Source of the DNA: Rickettsia typhi
Lineage (GTDB): Bacteria; Pseudomonadota; Alphaproteobacteria; Rickettsiales; UBA1997
Reading direction: 5' to 3'
Assembly (NCBI GenBank): GCA_945865905.1
Contig: CAMBFC010000002.1
Coordinates: 183,505-240,628, forward strand
Length of the DNA: 57,124 nucleotides
This document shows positions 26,593 to 35,688 of the stretch, piece by piece. Made by a program: the position numbers and the translations under genes. The number at the start of each line of letters is the position of its first letter. Position 1 is the first letter of the stretch. Under the pieces are notes generated by a model that was not told where the DNA came from, ran no database searches, and saw only the letters and a list, made by a program, of their open reading frames with translations.

Positions 26593-26905
26593 TTATTTTT
26601 TAGTAGTTTATGGTTCTTGCTTTTGCAACAAATTATGGGTGTTGTTAGCTTGTGCTTTCACAATAAATTATAGGAGAGGAAATCAATTTATTTCGCGCGC
26701 AAGCACAGCTACATAAATTGATTTCCTCTCCTATAATTTATCTACAACGAATAATGCGATGAAAGCTTTTGATAGCTGATGAATCAAGCGTGTATAAAGT
26801 TTTAAAAAATGAATTAGTGACTTCAACAAAAAGTTTATCATTCGTTGTAGATAAATCATCTACTGCCCATTGACTAGCAAGATCTAAAAATAACTTAAAA
26901 CAAAA
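26593..26905. repeat. Inverted-repeat spacer between trpG and trpD
   Basis: This 313-bp gap holds two large inverted repeats. The first has perfect 28-bp arms (26664-26691 and 26713-26740) with a 21-nt loop. The second has perfect 17-bp arms ATTTATCTACAACGAAT (26736-26752 and 26840-26856), with an imperfect continuation inward. The two overlap by 5 bp, so the hairpins exclude each other. The loop of the first (AAGCACAGCT, 26701-26710) can also pair with AGCTTGTGCTT just upstream. No coding frame or Trp-rich leader peptide is visible on either strand. Confidence 0.85.
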
Positions 26906-27472
26906 CTAAATAATCTCCAAAAAATTCTTCATAATCTCATGACCATATTCCGAAGCAATAGATTCTGGATGAAACTGCACACCAAAAATTTTATGCTTTT
27001 TATGAGCCACACCCATAATGATTCCATCCGCCGTCCAAGCAGTAACTTCAAGATCTGGTGGGCAAGTTTCTTTTTCAATAATTAAAGAATGATAGCGCGT
27101 CGCTTTAAATGGCGATGGAATATTTTGGAATAAATTTTTGCCACTATGAATAATATCGCTGATTTTTCCATGCATCGGATAAGTCTTTACAATGTTACCA
27201 CCAAAGGCTTGACCAATTGCCTGATGCCCCAAACACACACCAAAAATTGGAAAAAATCCCTGCAGTTTTTCGATCACTTCAAGACAAATTCCCGCATCAT
27301 CAGGTGTGCATGGACCGGGTGATAGCACGATCCCGCGCGGATTTAGTTTTTTTATTTCTTCAATAGAAATTTGATCATTTCTTTTAACCACAACATCTTT
27401 TTCTCCCGCTTCAATTAAGTAGTGGTAGAGGTTGTAGGTAAAGCTATCGTAATTGTCGATTAATAAAATCAT
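26906..27472 (-). CDS. trpG: Anthranilate/aminodeoxychorismate synthase glutamine amidotransferase subunit
   Basis: A 188-aa class I amidotransferase: MILLIDNYDSFTYNL at the start, oxyanion SPGPCTPDDAG, nucleophile Cys80 in FGVCLGHQAIGQAFGG and the His/Glu pair in GVQFHPESIASEYG. It supplies ammonia to TrpE or PabB. The YDSFTYN and HPES forms are shared by TrpG and PabA, and many bacteria use one protein for both. No trpE or pabB is in the window. It starts 2 bp after the fadE stop and is probably on the erpA-glyQ-fadE transcript. Confidence 0.9.
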   Translation of the reverse strand: MILLIDNYDSFTYNLYHYLIEAGEKDVVVKRNDQISIEEIKKLNPRGIVLSPGPCTPDDAGICLEVIEKLQGFFPIFGVCLGHQAIGQAFGGNIVKTYPMHGKISDIIHSGKNLFQNIPSPFKATRYHSLIIEKETCPPDLEVTAWTADGIIMGVAHKKHKIFGVQFHPESIASEYGHEIMKNFLEII

Positions 27473-27474
27473 GT

Positions 27475-29907
27475 TTATATTTTTTTATACTCCTCAAGAG
27501 AATATTCGTCAACTTCCATCGCGTCTAATACTGCGGCAAAACTTTCTTGTAATGCAACAAATTCATTAGTTGAAATTATTGATTTTTCACGCGCCAAATC
27601 TAATAGATTTTCGATTCTTTTGCGTGGCAAAGTTTTATTGCGAATTGCTAACTTAATTTTATCAACGCTGCCAGCACTTGCCTCACAAAGCTTGAGGGCA
27701 TTTTCTAATCTACCCAAATTATCATTTTTATCCGATGAAATAAAAATTCCATTGGTTAAAGAATCACGAAATTCACCATTTTTAATAAAGTTTTTTACCA
27801 CATCATGACCTAGAGCATCACTAGCTGGAAAAACAAAAACATTAAAGCGTGACCAAAAAGCAAATGGCAATAAAATAAATTTTCCAAAGCCAGAAAATAT
27901 ATTTTGATAAATGCCGTCAAAGCCTTGCTGCGCCTTGCCAAACTGCTCTTTTAAAGCATATTCAATTATGGCTTCGTCTTCTTTTTTTGCTCCATCTTCA
28001 ATGAATTTTCTTAAGATGCAGACTGATAAATAAAGAGCTGAAAGCACATCGCCAAAACGACCATTGAGTTTTTCTTTACGCTTTAAATCACCGCCAAAGC
28101 GCGCCATTGCTATATCGGCAAGCAATGCAAAAGTTGCTGATGCCCAAGCTAATTTGCGTTGATATTTTTTAACGATGCGCTCATGAGGCAAGCAAGATGT
28201 GCAAACTAGCCTGCCACGCGTGATTGAAAGAACAATTGAGCGAGTGAAATTTCGCAATAAATGTTTAATATGCGAAAAAAATGCGACATCAAAAGCCTTG
28301 ATATCATTTTTTTCTAAAGCCTCAACTTCTGCATAGGCGTAGGGGTGACACATGATTGCGCCCTGCCCAAAATGTATCAAAGAACGCGTCACAATGTTAG
28401 CGCCTTCAACCGTGATTGAAATTGGTGTAGAAAAATATGCATTAGCCAATAAGTTGCGCGGACCCCTGATAATAGCGCGTCCAGCCATGATATCCATACC
28501 ATCATTTATTACTTGGCGATAAATTTCGGTAGCGTGATATTTTGCAATTGCTGTAACTACTGCTGGTTTTGATCCAGAATCAATTGCCCCTGCGGTGAAG
28601 CTGCGCAAAGCTTCAGCGGTGTATGTTCTGCCAAAAATTCTTGCTAGAACCTCTTCAACACCCTCAAATTTTCCAATTGCCGTGCCAAATTGTTGACGAA
28701 TTGCCGCATAAGCACCAACAGAGCGAGCTACGAATTTAGCACCTCCACAGCCAGTTGATGGTAAAGAGATTCCTCTTCCTGCCGCCAAACATTCCATGAG
28801 CATTTTCCAGCCCTTGCCAAGCCCGTTCTGCCCACCAATTATGGCGTCAAGACCAATCACAACATTTTCACCATTAAGCGGCGAGTTAATAAAGGGCGTT
28901 GATAATGGATCATGTCTTCTGCCTTGACGAACCCCCGGAGTATCATGTGGCACAAGGGCGCAAGTGATACCGATATTTTCATTGCTAGATAAAATTTTAT
29001 CTGGATCACGCAATTGAAACGCCACACCAATAACCGTTGCAACCGCTCCTAGCGTGATGTAACGCTTGCTCCAATTTAATCTAATTTTAACAGAACCATC
29101 GTTATCTTTAAACAAAACACCGTTAGAAATTATTGAAGTAGCATCAGAACCGGCTGCTAGCTCTGTAAGCGCAAAGCAAGGCAATTCTCTTCCATCGGCA
29201 AGGCGCGGCAAATAATGATCGCGCTGCTCTTTGGTGCCATAATGTAATAATAGTTCTGCGGGCCCAAGCGAATTTGGCACCATGGCTGTAATGGCCAAAG
29301 GCACTGAACGCGAAGCCAATTTTTGAATCACCGCGCTATGAAAATATGCCGAAAAACCAAGCCCCCCATATTCTTTTGGGATAATCATACCGAAGAATTT
29401 TTTATCTTTAAGATATTGCCAAACATTATCTGGCAGGTCACGCAGGATCTGAACATCATAATCAACACACATTTTACAAACTTCTTCTACTTCGTTATCA
29501 AGAAAACTTTGCTCTGCTGCAGTAAGATGCGGATATTTTTGTGAAAAAATCCATTTAAAATCAGGTTTACCAGAAAATAATTGACCATCAACCCAGACGG
29601 TTCCTGATGTTAGGGCAATTTTTTCTGTTTCAGAAATTTTAGGCAAAAGACCAAGTTTTTTGATTATCGCAACAATTAATTTTGTAACAATCAGGCTTCT
29701 GATAAAAGGCAATGCAAACAAAGCAGCAAAGGCTGCGTAACTAATCCAAAAAACCACGCCAAAATCAAATTTTAAAAAATAAAAGGCAAAAGTAATAAGA
29801 TATAAAATCAATGGCGCACCACAATAAGCAAAAGCTATACTTAGTGCCAAAACAATCAGTCCAAGGTCTGGCAATGAACTGGCAAAAATCGTAAGAAGTT
29901 CAAACAT
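27475..29907 (-). CDS. fadE: FadE-type acyl-CoA dehydrogenase
   Basis: At 810 aa this matches the large FadE type (E. coli about 814 aa). Two hydrophobic segments in residues 1-75 anchor it to the membrane. The acyl-CoA dehydrogenase domains follow, with IPKEYGGLGFSAYFHS, CFALTELAAGSDATSI (FAD and substrate loop) and GVEEVLARIFGRTY, then the FadE-specific C-terminal domain. It catalyses the first oxidation step of fatty acid beta-oxidation. Its location between glyQ and trpG is not a recognised pathway grouping. Confidence 0.92.
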   Translation of the reverse strand: MFELLTIFASSLPDLGLIVLALSIAFAYCGAPLILYLITFAFYFLKFDFGVVFWISYAAFAALFALPFIRSLIVTKLIVAIIKKLGLLPKISETEKIALTSGTVWVDGQLFSGKPDFKWIFSQKYPHLTAAEQSFLDNEVEEVCKMCVDYDVQILRDLPDNVWQYLKDKKFFGMIIPKEYGGLGFSAYFHSAVIQKLASRSVPLAITAMVPNSLGPAELLLHYGTKEQRDHYLPRLADGRELPCFALTELAAGSDATSIISNGVLFKDNDGSVKIRLNWSKRYITLGAVATVIGVAFQLRDPDKILSSNENIGITCALVPHDTPGVRQGRRHDPLSTPFINSPLNGENVVIGLDAIIGGQNGLGKGWKMLMECLAAGRGISLPSTGCGGAKFVARSVGAYAAIRQQFGTAIGKFEGVEEVLARIFGRTYTAEALRSFTAGAIDSGSKPAVVTAIAKYHATEIYRQVINDGMDIMAGRAIIRGPRNLLANAYFSTPISITVEGANIVTRSLIHFGQGAIMCHPYAYAEVEALEKNDIKAFDVAFFSHIKHLLRNFTRSIVLSITRGRLVCTSCLPHERIVKKYQRKLAWASATFALLADIAMARFGGDLKRKEKLNGRFGDVLSALYLSVCILRKFIEDGAKKEDEAIIEYALKEQFGKAQQGFDGIYQNIFSGFGKFILLPFAFWSRFNVFVFPASDALGHDVVKNFIKNGEFRDSLTNGIFISSDKNDNLGRLENALKLCEASAGSVDKIKLAIRNKTLPRKRIENLLDLAREKSIISTNEFVALQESFAAVLDAMEVDEYSLEEYKKI

Positions 29908-29951
29908 AAATAAAAAAAATTGTTAAAAAGTTTTTAGAAATTGAAAATAAA

Positions 29952-30803
29952 TTAATTATCAGATAAAGCACAAACCGCCTTCACTAAATTGCGCACTCGC
30001 GCAATATAGCTGGCGCGCTCGGTTGCAGAAACTGCTCCGCGAGCATCAAGCAAATTTAATAAGTGACTAGTTTTGAGAGCCTGTTCATAAGCTGGGATTG
30101 GCAATTTTTTTGCAATCAAAACTTGCGCCATTTCTTCGCAATCGGCAAAATTTTTAAACAACACTTCTGGGTTTGAATGCTCTAGCATAAAGGCTGAATT
30201 TTGTTTTTCATTTTCTAAAAACACATCGCCATAAGTTATTTTTTCATTGCCCAAAGCGCCATTCCAATTGATATCAAAAACACTATCAACATTTTGCACA
30301 TGCATTGCGATGCGCTCTAAACCATAAGTGATTTCGCCCGCAACCAGCTTGCAATCTATGCCGCCAACCTGTTGCATATAAGTAAATTGAGTGATTTCCA
30401 TGCCATTAAACCATACTTCAAAACCAAGGCCAGCTGCTCCCACTGTAGGGTTTTCCCAATCATCTTCAACAAATCGCACATCATTATTTTTGATATCGAG
30501 CCCAATAATTTCAAGGCTTTGCAGATATAGTTCACGAATATTTTGTGGCGCCGGCTTAAGAAAAACCTGAAACTGATAATAGTGACTTAAACGATTAGGA
30601 TTTTGCCCATAGCGTGCGTCTGTAGGTCTGCGACATGGTTGCGCATAAGCAACTTTCCACGGTTTATCGCCTAAGGCACGCAAAACTGTTGATTGGTGCA
30701 ATGTGCCTGCCCCAACCTCTAGATCAACTGGCTGCAGGATTGCACAGCCTTGTTTTGCCCAGAATTGTTGCAATTTTAAAATAATTTCTTGAAAAGATGT
30801 CAT
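29952..30803 (-). CDS. glyQ: Glycyl-tRNA synthetase alpha subunit
   Basis: The 283-aa class II core reads [61 protein letters not shown] and [17 protein letters not shown], all specific to the alpha subunit of the tetrameric bacterial GlyRS. The beta subunit gene glyS normally follows directly; here fadE does, so glyS must be elsewhere. It lies 18 bp downstream of erpA. Confidence 0.95.
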   Translation of the reverse strand: MTSFQEIILKLQQFWAKQGCAILQPVDLEVGAGTLHQSTVLRALGDKPWKVAYAQPCRRPTDARYGQNPNRLSHYYQFQVFLKPAPQNIRELYLQSLEIIGLDIKNNDVRFVEDDWENPTVGAAGLGFEVWFNGMEITQFTYMQQVGGIDCKLVAGEITYGLERIAMHVQNVDSVFDINWNGALGNEKITYGDVFLENEKQNSAFMLEHSNPEVLFKNFADCEEMAQVLIAKKLPIPAYEQALKTSHLLNLLDARGAVSATERASYIARVRNLVKAVCALSDN

Positions 30804-30821
30804 GTATAAATACTTGCAAAA

Positions 30822-31169
30822 TTAAACACTAAAAGATGAACCACAACCACAACTTGCTTTAGCATTTGGGTTGACTACCTTAAAGTAAGAGGCGCCTAGA
30901 TCGCGAACAAAATCTACTTGGCAACCTTCTAAAAAAGATAGAGAAGTTTCATCAGTTGCTGCAATCAAAGAATCACCAATCGATAAAATTTTTATATCAT
31001 CTGAATTTTTTTTGTTATCTAAATTAAACAAATATTGAAAACCGCTACAACCACCGCTAGAAATTGCAACACGCAAAAATTTTCCTTGGTTATTTTCATT
31101 TTGCATAAGCTCAGAAACGCGCTCTATTGCTGAATTGGTTAAGGTTATAGAAACTTTTTGCTCGCTCAT
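30822..31169 (-). CDS. erpA: Iron-sulfur cluster insertion protein ErpA (A-type carrier)
   Basis: The 115-aa HesB/IscA-type protein has the three cluster-binding cysteines: C41 in SSGGCSGFQY and C107/C109 in ASCGCGSSF at the C-terminus. The FVRDLGASYFKVVNPNAKASCGCG end favours ErpA over IscA, though A-type carriers are hard to separate. It passes Fe-S clusters to apoproteins, and clients encoded in this window include SdhB. It is the first gene of the minus-strand run ending at trpG. Confidence 0.88.
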   Translation of the reverse strand: MSEQKVSITLTNSAIERVSELMQNENNQGKFLRVAISSGGCSGFQYLFNLDNKKNSDDIKILSIGDSLIAATDETSLSFLEGCQVDFVRDLGASYFKVVNPNAKASCGCGSSFSV

Positions 31170-31241
31170 TTTTTTACAGAAGAAGAATAATAAAATTATC
31201 CTACAAAGCTAACAAAATAGGTTAACAAAAGCAACTATTTC

Positions 31242-31269
31242 TTGACAAAACCCCCTATAACTCTAACAT
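31242..31269 (+). promoter_or_regulatory. Candidate sigma70-type promoter of ndk
   Basis: A perfect -35 TTGACA (31242-31247) is followed after 16 bp by TAACAT (31264-31269), 4 of 6 matching the -10 consensus. Transcription would start near 31276, about 30 nt before the ndk ATG. Confidence 0.5.
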
Positions 31270-31305
31270 CCTCAGCCCAGTTATAATAACTTTTTTTAAT
31301 AAACT

Positions 31306-31728
31306 ATGTCAGTAGAATTAACTTTATCAATCATCAAACCAGATGCCACAAGACGCGATCTTACTGGCGCCATCAACAGTTTGTTTGAAAAAAACGGCCT
31401 TAAAATTGTTGCTCAAAAAAGAATGCGCCTTAGCAAAGATATGGCTGAAGCCTTCTACGCTGTGCACAAAGCACGCCCTTTCTTCAATGATTTGGTCAAT
31501 TTTATGATCTCTGGACCAGTTGTGGTTCAAGCTCTTAAAGGTGAAAATGCCGTATTAAAAAACCGCGAAATCATGGGTGCTACAAACCCTAAAGATGCAG
31601 CTGCAGGCACTATCCGCAAAGAATTTGCTGAATCAATCGAAGCAAACTCGGTTCACGGTTCTGATAGCTTAGAAAACGCTCAAAACGAAATCGCTTTCTT
31701 CTTCGCAGGATACGAAATCGTTGAATAA
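31306..31728 (+). CDS. ndk: Nucleoside diphosphate kinase
   Basis: The 140-aa protein begins [14 protein letters not shown] and contains [22 protein letters not shown] and [20 protein letters not shown], with the phosphorylated histidine H117. It balances nucleoside triphosphates by moving the gamma phosphate from ATP. It stands alone with its own promoter and ends in a palindrome-rich spacer before ffh. Confidence 0.96.
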   Translation: MSVELTLSIIKPDATRRDLTGAINSLFEKNGLKIVAQKRMRLSKDMAEAFYAVHKARPFFNDLVNFMISGPVVVQALKGENAVLKNREIMGATNPKDAAAGTIRKEFAESIEANSVHGSDSLENAQNEIAFFFAGYEIVE

Positions 31729-31735
31729 TTTTTAA

Positions 31736-31827
31736 ACCCCTCTTGAAGTATACTTCAAGCCCCTTAAGGGGGATGGCGTGCTTTCGCTAACGCTTACGCA
31801 AGCGCTAGTTCGAACATTAATTATATA
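31736..31827 (+). repeat. Palindromic spacer between ndk and ffh
   Basis: The gap holds an 18-bp perfect palindrome CTTGAAGTATACTTCAAG (31742-31759), immediately followed by the 12-bp palindrome CCCCTTAAGGGG (31760-31771), and then the GC-rich GCG/CGC-containing stretch to 31805. There is no T-run. It may stop or stabilise the ndk message, or be a copy of a dispersed palindromic repeat. Confidence 0.7.
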
Positions 31828-33192
31828 ATGTTAGATAACATAACAAAAAACATCGGCAAAATTTTCGATTCTCTTTCTGGTAAAAAAACTATCAGCGAAG
31901 ATGATCTTAATTCAGTCATGCGCGAGATTCGTATCGCCTTGCTTGAGGCCGATGTTTCGTTATCTGTTGCCAAAGATTTCATCGAAAAAGTAAAACAAGA
32001 AGCGCTGGGGCAGCAAGTAGTTAAAAGCGTCTCGGCAGGTCAAATGATCGTAAAAATCGTTCATGATGAGCTAGTCAAACTATTAGGCAGCGAAAAATCT
32101 GAGATAAATTTTAACAGCAAACCGCCGGCAATCATTATGCTGGTTGGCTTGCAAGGTGCAGGAAAAACCACCTCGGCAGCAAAATTAGCTTTGCGCCTCA
32201 AAAATAAAAATCACAAAAAAGTTTTGCTGGCATCGCTAGATACCTACAGACCAGCGGCGCAACAGCAATTAGAAATTCTCGCACAAAAAGTTGCGGTTGA
32301 TTCTTTGGCAATTATTGCCGCAGAAAAACCACTTGCCATCACCAAGCGCGCCCTAGAAGAAGCCACTAAATCGGGCCATGATGCAATAATTTTAGATACT
32401 GCAGGCCGCACCGCGATCAATGAAGAATTAATGCAAGAATTAATCGCCATTAAAAGCCTTGCCAACCCAATAGAAATCTTGCTTGTTGTCGATTCACTAA
32501 TCGGTCAAGATGCGATCAATATTGCTAATATTTTTCACCAAAAACTCAATTTAACTGGCGTTATTCTCACTCGTCTTGATGGCGATGGTCGCGGCGGCGT
32601 AGCTTTAACCATGCGCTCTGCCACTAATTGTCCAATCAAATTTATTGGCGTTGGTGAAAAAATCGAAGAATTTGAAGAATTTGATCCGGCCCGCATTGCA
32701 TCACGCATTATCGGCATGGGCGATGTGGTTTCACTGGTAGAAAAAGCGCAAGAAGTTTTTGACAAGTCAGAAATGGAAAAGGCCACCAAAAAAATGCAAA
32801 AAGGCCAGTTCGATTTTGATGACCTGCTCTCACAAATTCGCAACACCAAAAAAATGGGCGGAATCGCTTCAATCATAAAGTTCCTACCAGGGGCTGGCAA
32901 AATCAGAGATCAACTCGATAAAATGGGCGATGTAGAAAGCGAGCTAAAACGCCAAGAAGCGATCATTTTATCAATGACCAAAAAAGAGCGCCGCAACCCT
33001 GATAGCCTTATCATGAGCTCATCGCGCAAAAGAAGAATCGCCATTGGCGCTGGCAGCACAATTCAAGAGATCAATCGCCTGCTTAAAAAATACAAACAAA
33101 TGCAAAAAATGATGGGCAAATTTGGCAAAATCGATAAAGCCTCGCTAGAAAAAATGATGCAAAATGAAGAATTAAGCAATTTTAAACTATGA
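31828..33192 (+). CDS. ffh: Signal recognition particle protein Ffh (SRP54)
   Basis: The 454-aa GTPase shows an N domain, the P-loop GLQGAGKTTSAAKLA, DTYRPAAQQQLE, DTAGRTAINEEL, the TRLDGDGRGGVAL closing loop, and a Met-rich M domain (KMQKGQFDFDDLLSQI, MMSSSRKRRIA, KQMQKMMGKFGK). It binds 4.5S RNA and signal sequences and docks at FtsY. Length is normal. It is monocistronic here or followed by tRNA-Val; the usual neighbours rpsP, rimM and trmD are not present. Confidence 0.96.
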   Translation: MLDNITKNIGKIFDSLSGKKTISEDDLNSVMREIRIALLEADVSLSVAKDFIEKVKQEALGQQVVKSVSAGQMIVKIVHDELVKLLGSEKSEINFNSKPPAIIMLVGLQGAGKTTSAAKLALRLKNKNHKKVLLASLDTYRPAAQQQLEILAQKVAVDSLAIIAAEKPLAITKRALEEATKSGHDAIILDTAGRTAINEELMQELIAIKSLANPIEILLVVDSLIGQDAINIANIFHQKLNLTGVILTRLDGDGRGGVALTMRSATNCPIKFIGVGEKIEEFEEFDPARIASRIIGMGDVVSLVEKAQEVFDKSEMEKATKKMQKGQFDFDDLLSQIRNTKKMGGIASIIKFLPGAGKIRDQLDKMGDVESELKRQEAIILSMTKKERRNPDSLIMSSSRKRRIAIGAGSTIQEINRLLKKYKQMQKMMGKFGKIDKASLEKMMQNEELSNFKL

Positions 33193-33194
33193 AT

Positions 33195-33235
33195 TATCGC
33201 AATTATGTGTTATAATTGCGATATTAGTTTATTTT
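33195..33235 (+). terminator. Hairpin terminator downstream of ffh
   Basis: TATCGCAATTAT (33195-33206) and ATAATTGCGATA (33212-33223) form a perfect 12-bp stem with a 5-nt loop, followed by a T-rich tract (TTAGTTTATTTT). It begins 3 bp after the ffh stop. The TATAAT inside the right arm (33211-33216) might also serve as the -10 box of tRNA-Val. Confidence 0.75.
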
Positions 33236-33312
33236 GGGTGATTAGCTCAGTTGGTTAGAGCGCTACGTTGACATCGTAGAGGTCGGAGATTCGAGTTCTC
33301 TATCACCCACCA
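33236..33312 (+). tRNA. tRNA-Val(GAC)
   Basis: The cloverleaf has acceptor stem GGGTGAT/ATCACCC, D arm TAGCTCAGTTGGTTAGAGCG, anticodon stem CTACG/CGTAG with loop TTGACAT (anticodon GAC at 33270-33272), T arm with GATTCGAGTTC and an encoded ACCA. It reads GUC and GUU valine codons. It stands immediately upstream of the orphan gene at 33331. Confidence 0.95.
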
Positions 33313-33330
33313 ATTTTAAAATTGTTTAAT

Positions 33331-35325
33331 ATGGACGGAACAACCGGCAACCCAGCAGCAACAGTACCCACAGCTACTACTCCAGTCACTGATCCGCTAG
33401 ATGATGGTCTTGACACGGGACTTGTGGTGGATCCATCTGTAGGTCCTTTGGCCGTTACCGCTCCAGTTACAGCTATCACCGCTCCCGTTGCCGCAGGCCC
33501 AAATATCATCACAACTGCAAATATTAAACCATTCGCTGCAGAGAAAAGTCCAATTGTGATTAATTATGATGCTTTTGTGCAACCTTTAGCAGGTACTGAT
33601 CTTGGTGGTGCCCCAAATTTAAGTGAAATACTCGCCAAAAATTTAGAAATACAAAATAGCGCCTATCGCGATGCAATAGCAGCAGAACTAATGCCCCTCA
33701 TAACAGCTTGGCACAATAATCCTGCTCCTGATAAAGGGCCTCTCGAACTTCCACCAATAACAGGTAATCGCGAAAACCTCAAAGCAAGCGAGCATTATAA
33801 AATTTATGCCGCCGCCGCACATATCGCATTACAATCAGCTGGCATAACAAAACCAGAAGATATTGCAAAAGTACAGATCACTCCCTCTTCCGATACTAAA
33901 GAAGAAAATGATGGCTTAAATCAAGGAATGGCAAGTTTTACAAAAATAATTGAGGATGGATTGGCTGCCGATCAAGATTTAAGTAATAAAGCTCTTGAAA
34001 AAGCAATTACAATTCATCCTGATAGAAAAACTAAATATCAGTCTTTTGAGGATGAAGCTTCAAAACTATCTGCGGCAAAAGCCACTGCTGAATCATTAGA
34101 TGCTTTTAAAAGGTTTTTAGAAACTCAATCATCAGAAGATGCGGTAAAAGGAGATACTTCATTAAATATTGTAAATAACCTACTATCCAAAGTATTATCG
34201 CCAAAAGAACCACCTTCACCAGCATCAGCAGAGGATACACAAAAATATGCAGATGCATTAACCGCATCAAAAAACTCAGCTCAAATGGAATTATTTGCGC
34301 AAGATGTTATGCAAAAATTTTCCTTCCTTGGAAAAGATCCGATAGAAGCAAATAAAGAAACTGAAGCAGGTAATATTTTAACAGCATTCACTGCATTAGC
34401 CGGAGAACATGAGGCATTTAAAGATGTGATATTGGCGGAGCAAAAAAAATATACTGATGACTTAGCTACTGCAAAGGTGCAGGCTGTAGATCCAACCTTA
34501 GCCCCACCAACTGCAAGCCCAACAACAGCTGGCGCGCCAGTAGATCCAGTTAAAATAGAGGTAGATCCAAAAACAAAAGAGAATGTTGAGAAAGTAAAAG
34601 CAGCAGCAACACTTGTGGGATCAGTTGCTCTCTGTGCCACGGCGGCATGCTTCTTCCCTCCTATCGGGGTGCTTTTGATTGTTGCTGGGGCGGCTTGGTT
34701 TATGAATAGAGGTAAGGGCGAGGCTAAAGAAGCTGAAGAAGCGGCAAAGCTGGCGGCTGAAGAAGAAGCATTAAAAGCTGCTGACCCAGATAGGGGGCTT
34801 ACTGCTAAGGAATATTTGGCGAAGCTGGAAGCAGAAAAGGCGGGAAATGTCGCTTTGGATGGTCAAGCTAACGCCCCATCTTTAACTGGCTCTGCAGCAG
34901 CAAGGGCAACCAATGCTTTGGCAGAAGAATTGGATAAAGATCTTGCGAAGGTTATAAAAACTTTAACTGCAGCTAAGGAAAGTCTTGAACAAGGAGAAGG
35001 TATAAATAATAAGGATGTTATAGAAACTTTAACCGCGACTAAGGAAAGTCTTGCAGTTAAAAAAGGGGGGGCATTTAGCGATGCAGATACTGTTGATCTT
35101 CACGATATTGCGAATAGTCTAGATAGCGCCTTAGAACTTATCAATTCTGATGGCGTTGGCGTTACAAAACCTTCACCAAAAGATCTTCTAGATAATACCT
35201 TGAAAGAACTTGAAAAAACGGCAAAAGCAAGGGCCGATAATACTAACCGAACCAAAGAGGATAATTGGCAAGAAAGGGTAACAGCAGCCAGAGGATCACA
35301 ACAATCATCTGCCAATGCAAAATAA
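33331..35325 (+). CDS. Orphan Ala/Pro-rich protein with one central membrane hairpin
   Basis: I do not recognise this protein of about 664 aa (ATG at 33331; a TTG at 33322 is an alternative). The first 70 residues are a Pro/Thr/Val/Ala-rich disordered stretch with no signal peptide. Residues about 80-420 are helical and charged. One strongly hydrophobic segment (about 430-465, GSVALCATAACFFPPIGVLLIVAGAAWF within two short runs) is followed by an Ala/Glu/Lys-rich helix. Near 545-590 a repeat of about 22 aa occurs twice (TLTAAKESL and TLTATKESL). The C-terminus is polar and basic. It lies 18 bp behind tRNA-Val and next to the rhuM insertion. A secreted effector is possible but unproven. Confidence 0.8.
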   Translation: MDGTTGNPAATVPTATTPVTDPLDDGLDTGLVVDPSVGPLAVTAPVTAITAPVAAGPNIITTANIKPFAAEKSPIVINYDAFVQPLAGTDLGGAPNLSEILAKNLEIQNSAYRDAIAAELMPLITAWHNNPAPDKGPLELPPITGNRENLKASEHYKIYAAAAHIALQSAGITKPEDIAKVQITPSSDTKEENDGLNQGMASFTKIIEDGLAADQDLSNKALEKAITIHPDRKTKYQSFEDEASKLSAAKATAESLDAFKRFLETQSSEDAVKGDTSLNIVNNLLSKVLSPKEPPSPASAEDTQKYADALTASKNSAQMELFAQDVMQKFSFLGKDPIEANKETEAGNILTAFTALAGEHEAFKDVILAEQKKYTDDLATAKVQAVDPTLAPPTASPTTAGAPVDPVKIEVDPKTKENVEKVKAAATLVGSVALCATAACFFPPIGVLLIVAGAAWFMNRGKGEAKEAEEAAKLAAEEEALKAADPDRGLTAKEYLAKLEAEKAGNVALDGQANAPSLTGSAAARATNALAEELDKDLAKVIKTLTAAKESLEQGEGINNKDVIETLTATKESLAVKKGGAFSDADTVDLHDIANSLDSALELINSDGVGVTKPSPKDLLDNTLKELEKTAKARADNTNRTKEDNWQERVTAARGSQQSSANAK

Positions 35326-35350
35326 AATTCTTTGCATTAAAACAATAACC

Positions 35351-35580
35351 CTACAACCCAAAACACAAAACTCTGGCAACACCACCCAGATCTCTCTTCA
35401 TCACCTTAAAAACAAACTGCTCACGCGCAAAAATCTCCATCACTTTTTGCGCCTGATCATGCCCCACCTCAACTACCACCAATCCCGCTGGCTTTAAAAA
35501 CCGCGCACTCTCTTTAGCAATTCTGCGATAAAAATCCAAACCATCAACACCACCATCTAGCGCCAATCTTGGCTCAAACA
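35351..35580 (-). pseudogene. Displaced 3' end of prmC
   Basis: These 230 bp encode about 76 residues matching the C-terminal quarter of the PrmC at 36947-37816: FEPRLALDGGVDGLDFYRRI, AGLVVVEVG, DQAQKV, MKRDLGGVARVL. The SAM-binding and NPPY parts are absent, so it is a remnant. Its end (DLGGVARVLCFGL) stops close to where PrmC normally stops, while the intact copy runs 12 residues further, which suggests this remnant is the original tail. The 94 bp at its gene-internal edge are identical to the intact copy; beyond that the two diverge. Confidence 0.9.
35487..35580 (-). repeat. 94-bp perfect direct repeat, left copy
   Basis: Bases 35487-35580 are identical to 37107-37200 (offset 1620 bp). 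Both lie in the prmC reading frame and end in GGCTCAAACA. Next to 35580 the sequence changes abruptly to the inserted DNA. Confidence 0.95.
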
Positions 35581-35688
35581 ATCAAACAACAACTCTACAA
35601 AACTTCAAAATCCAATATCTCTAAATTAACAAGTAGAAATTATGGTCCAAATTTTGCATGCACGCGCTACAACAACATCTCAAATCAG

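Noticed and set aside
26593..26905. Classical tryptophan attenuator before trpD
   Set aside because: No short open frame with adjacent Trp codons is visible on the minus strand in the gap.
33236..33312. tRNA-Val as attachment site for an island containing the orphan gene and rhuM
   Set aside because: I found no second copy of the tRNA 3' end downstream in the window and no integrase, so the tRNA is only a neighbour.
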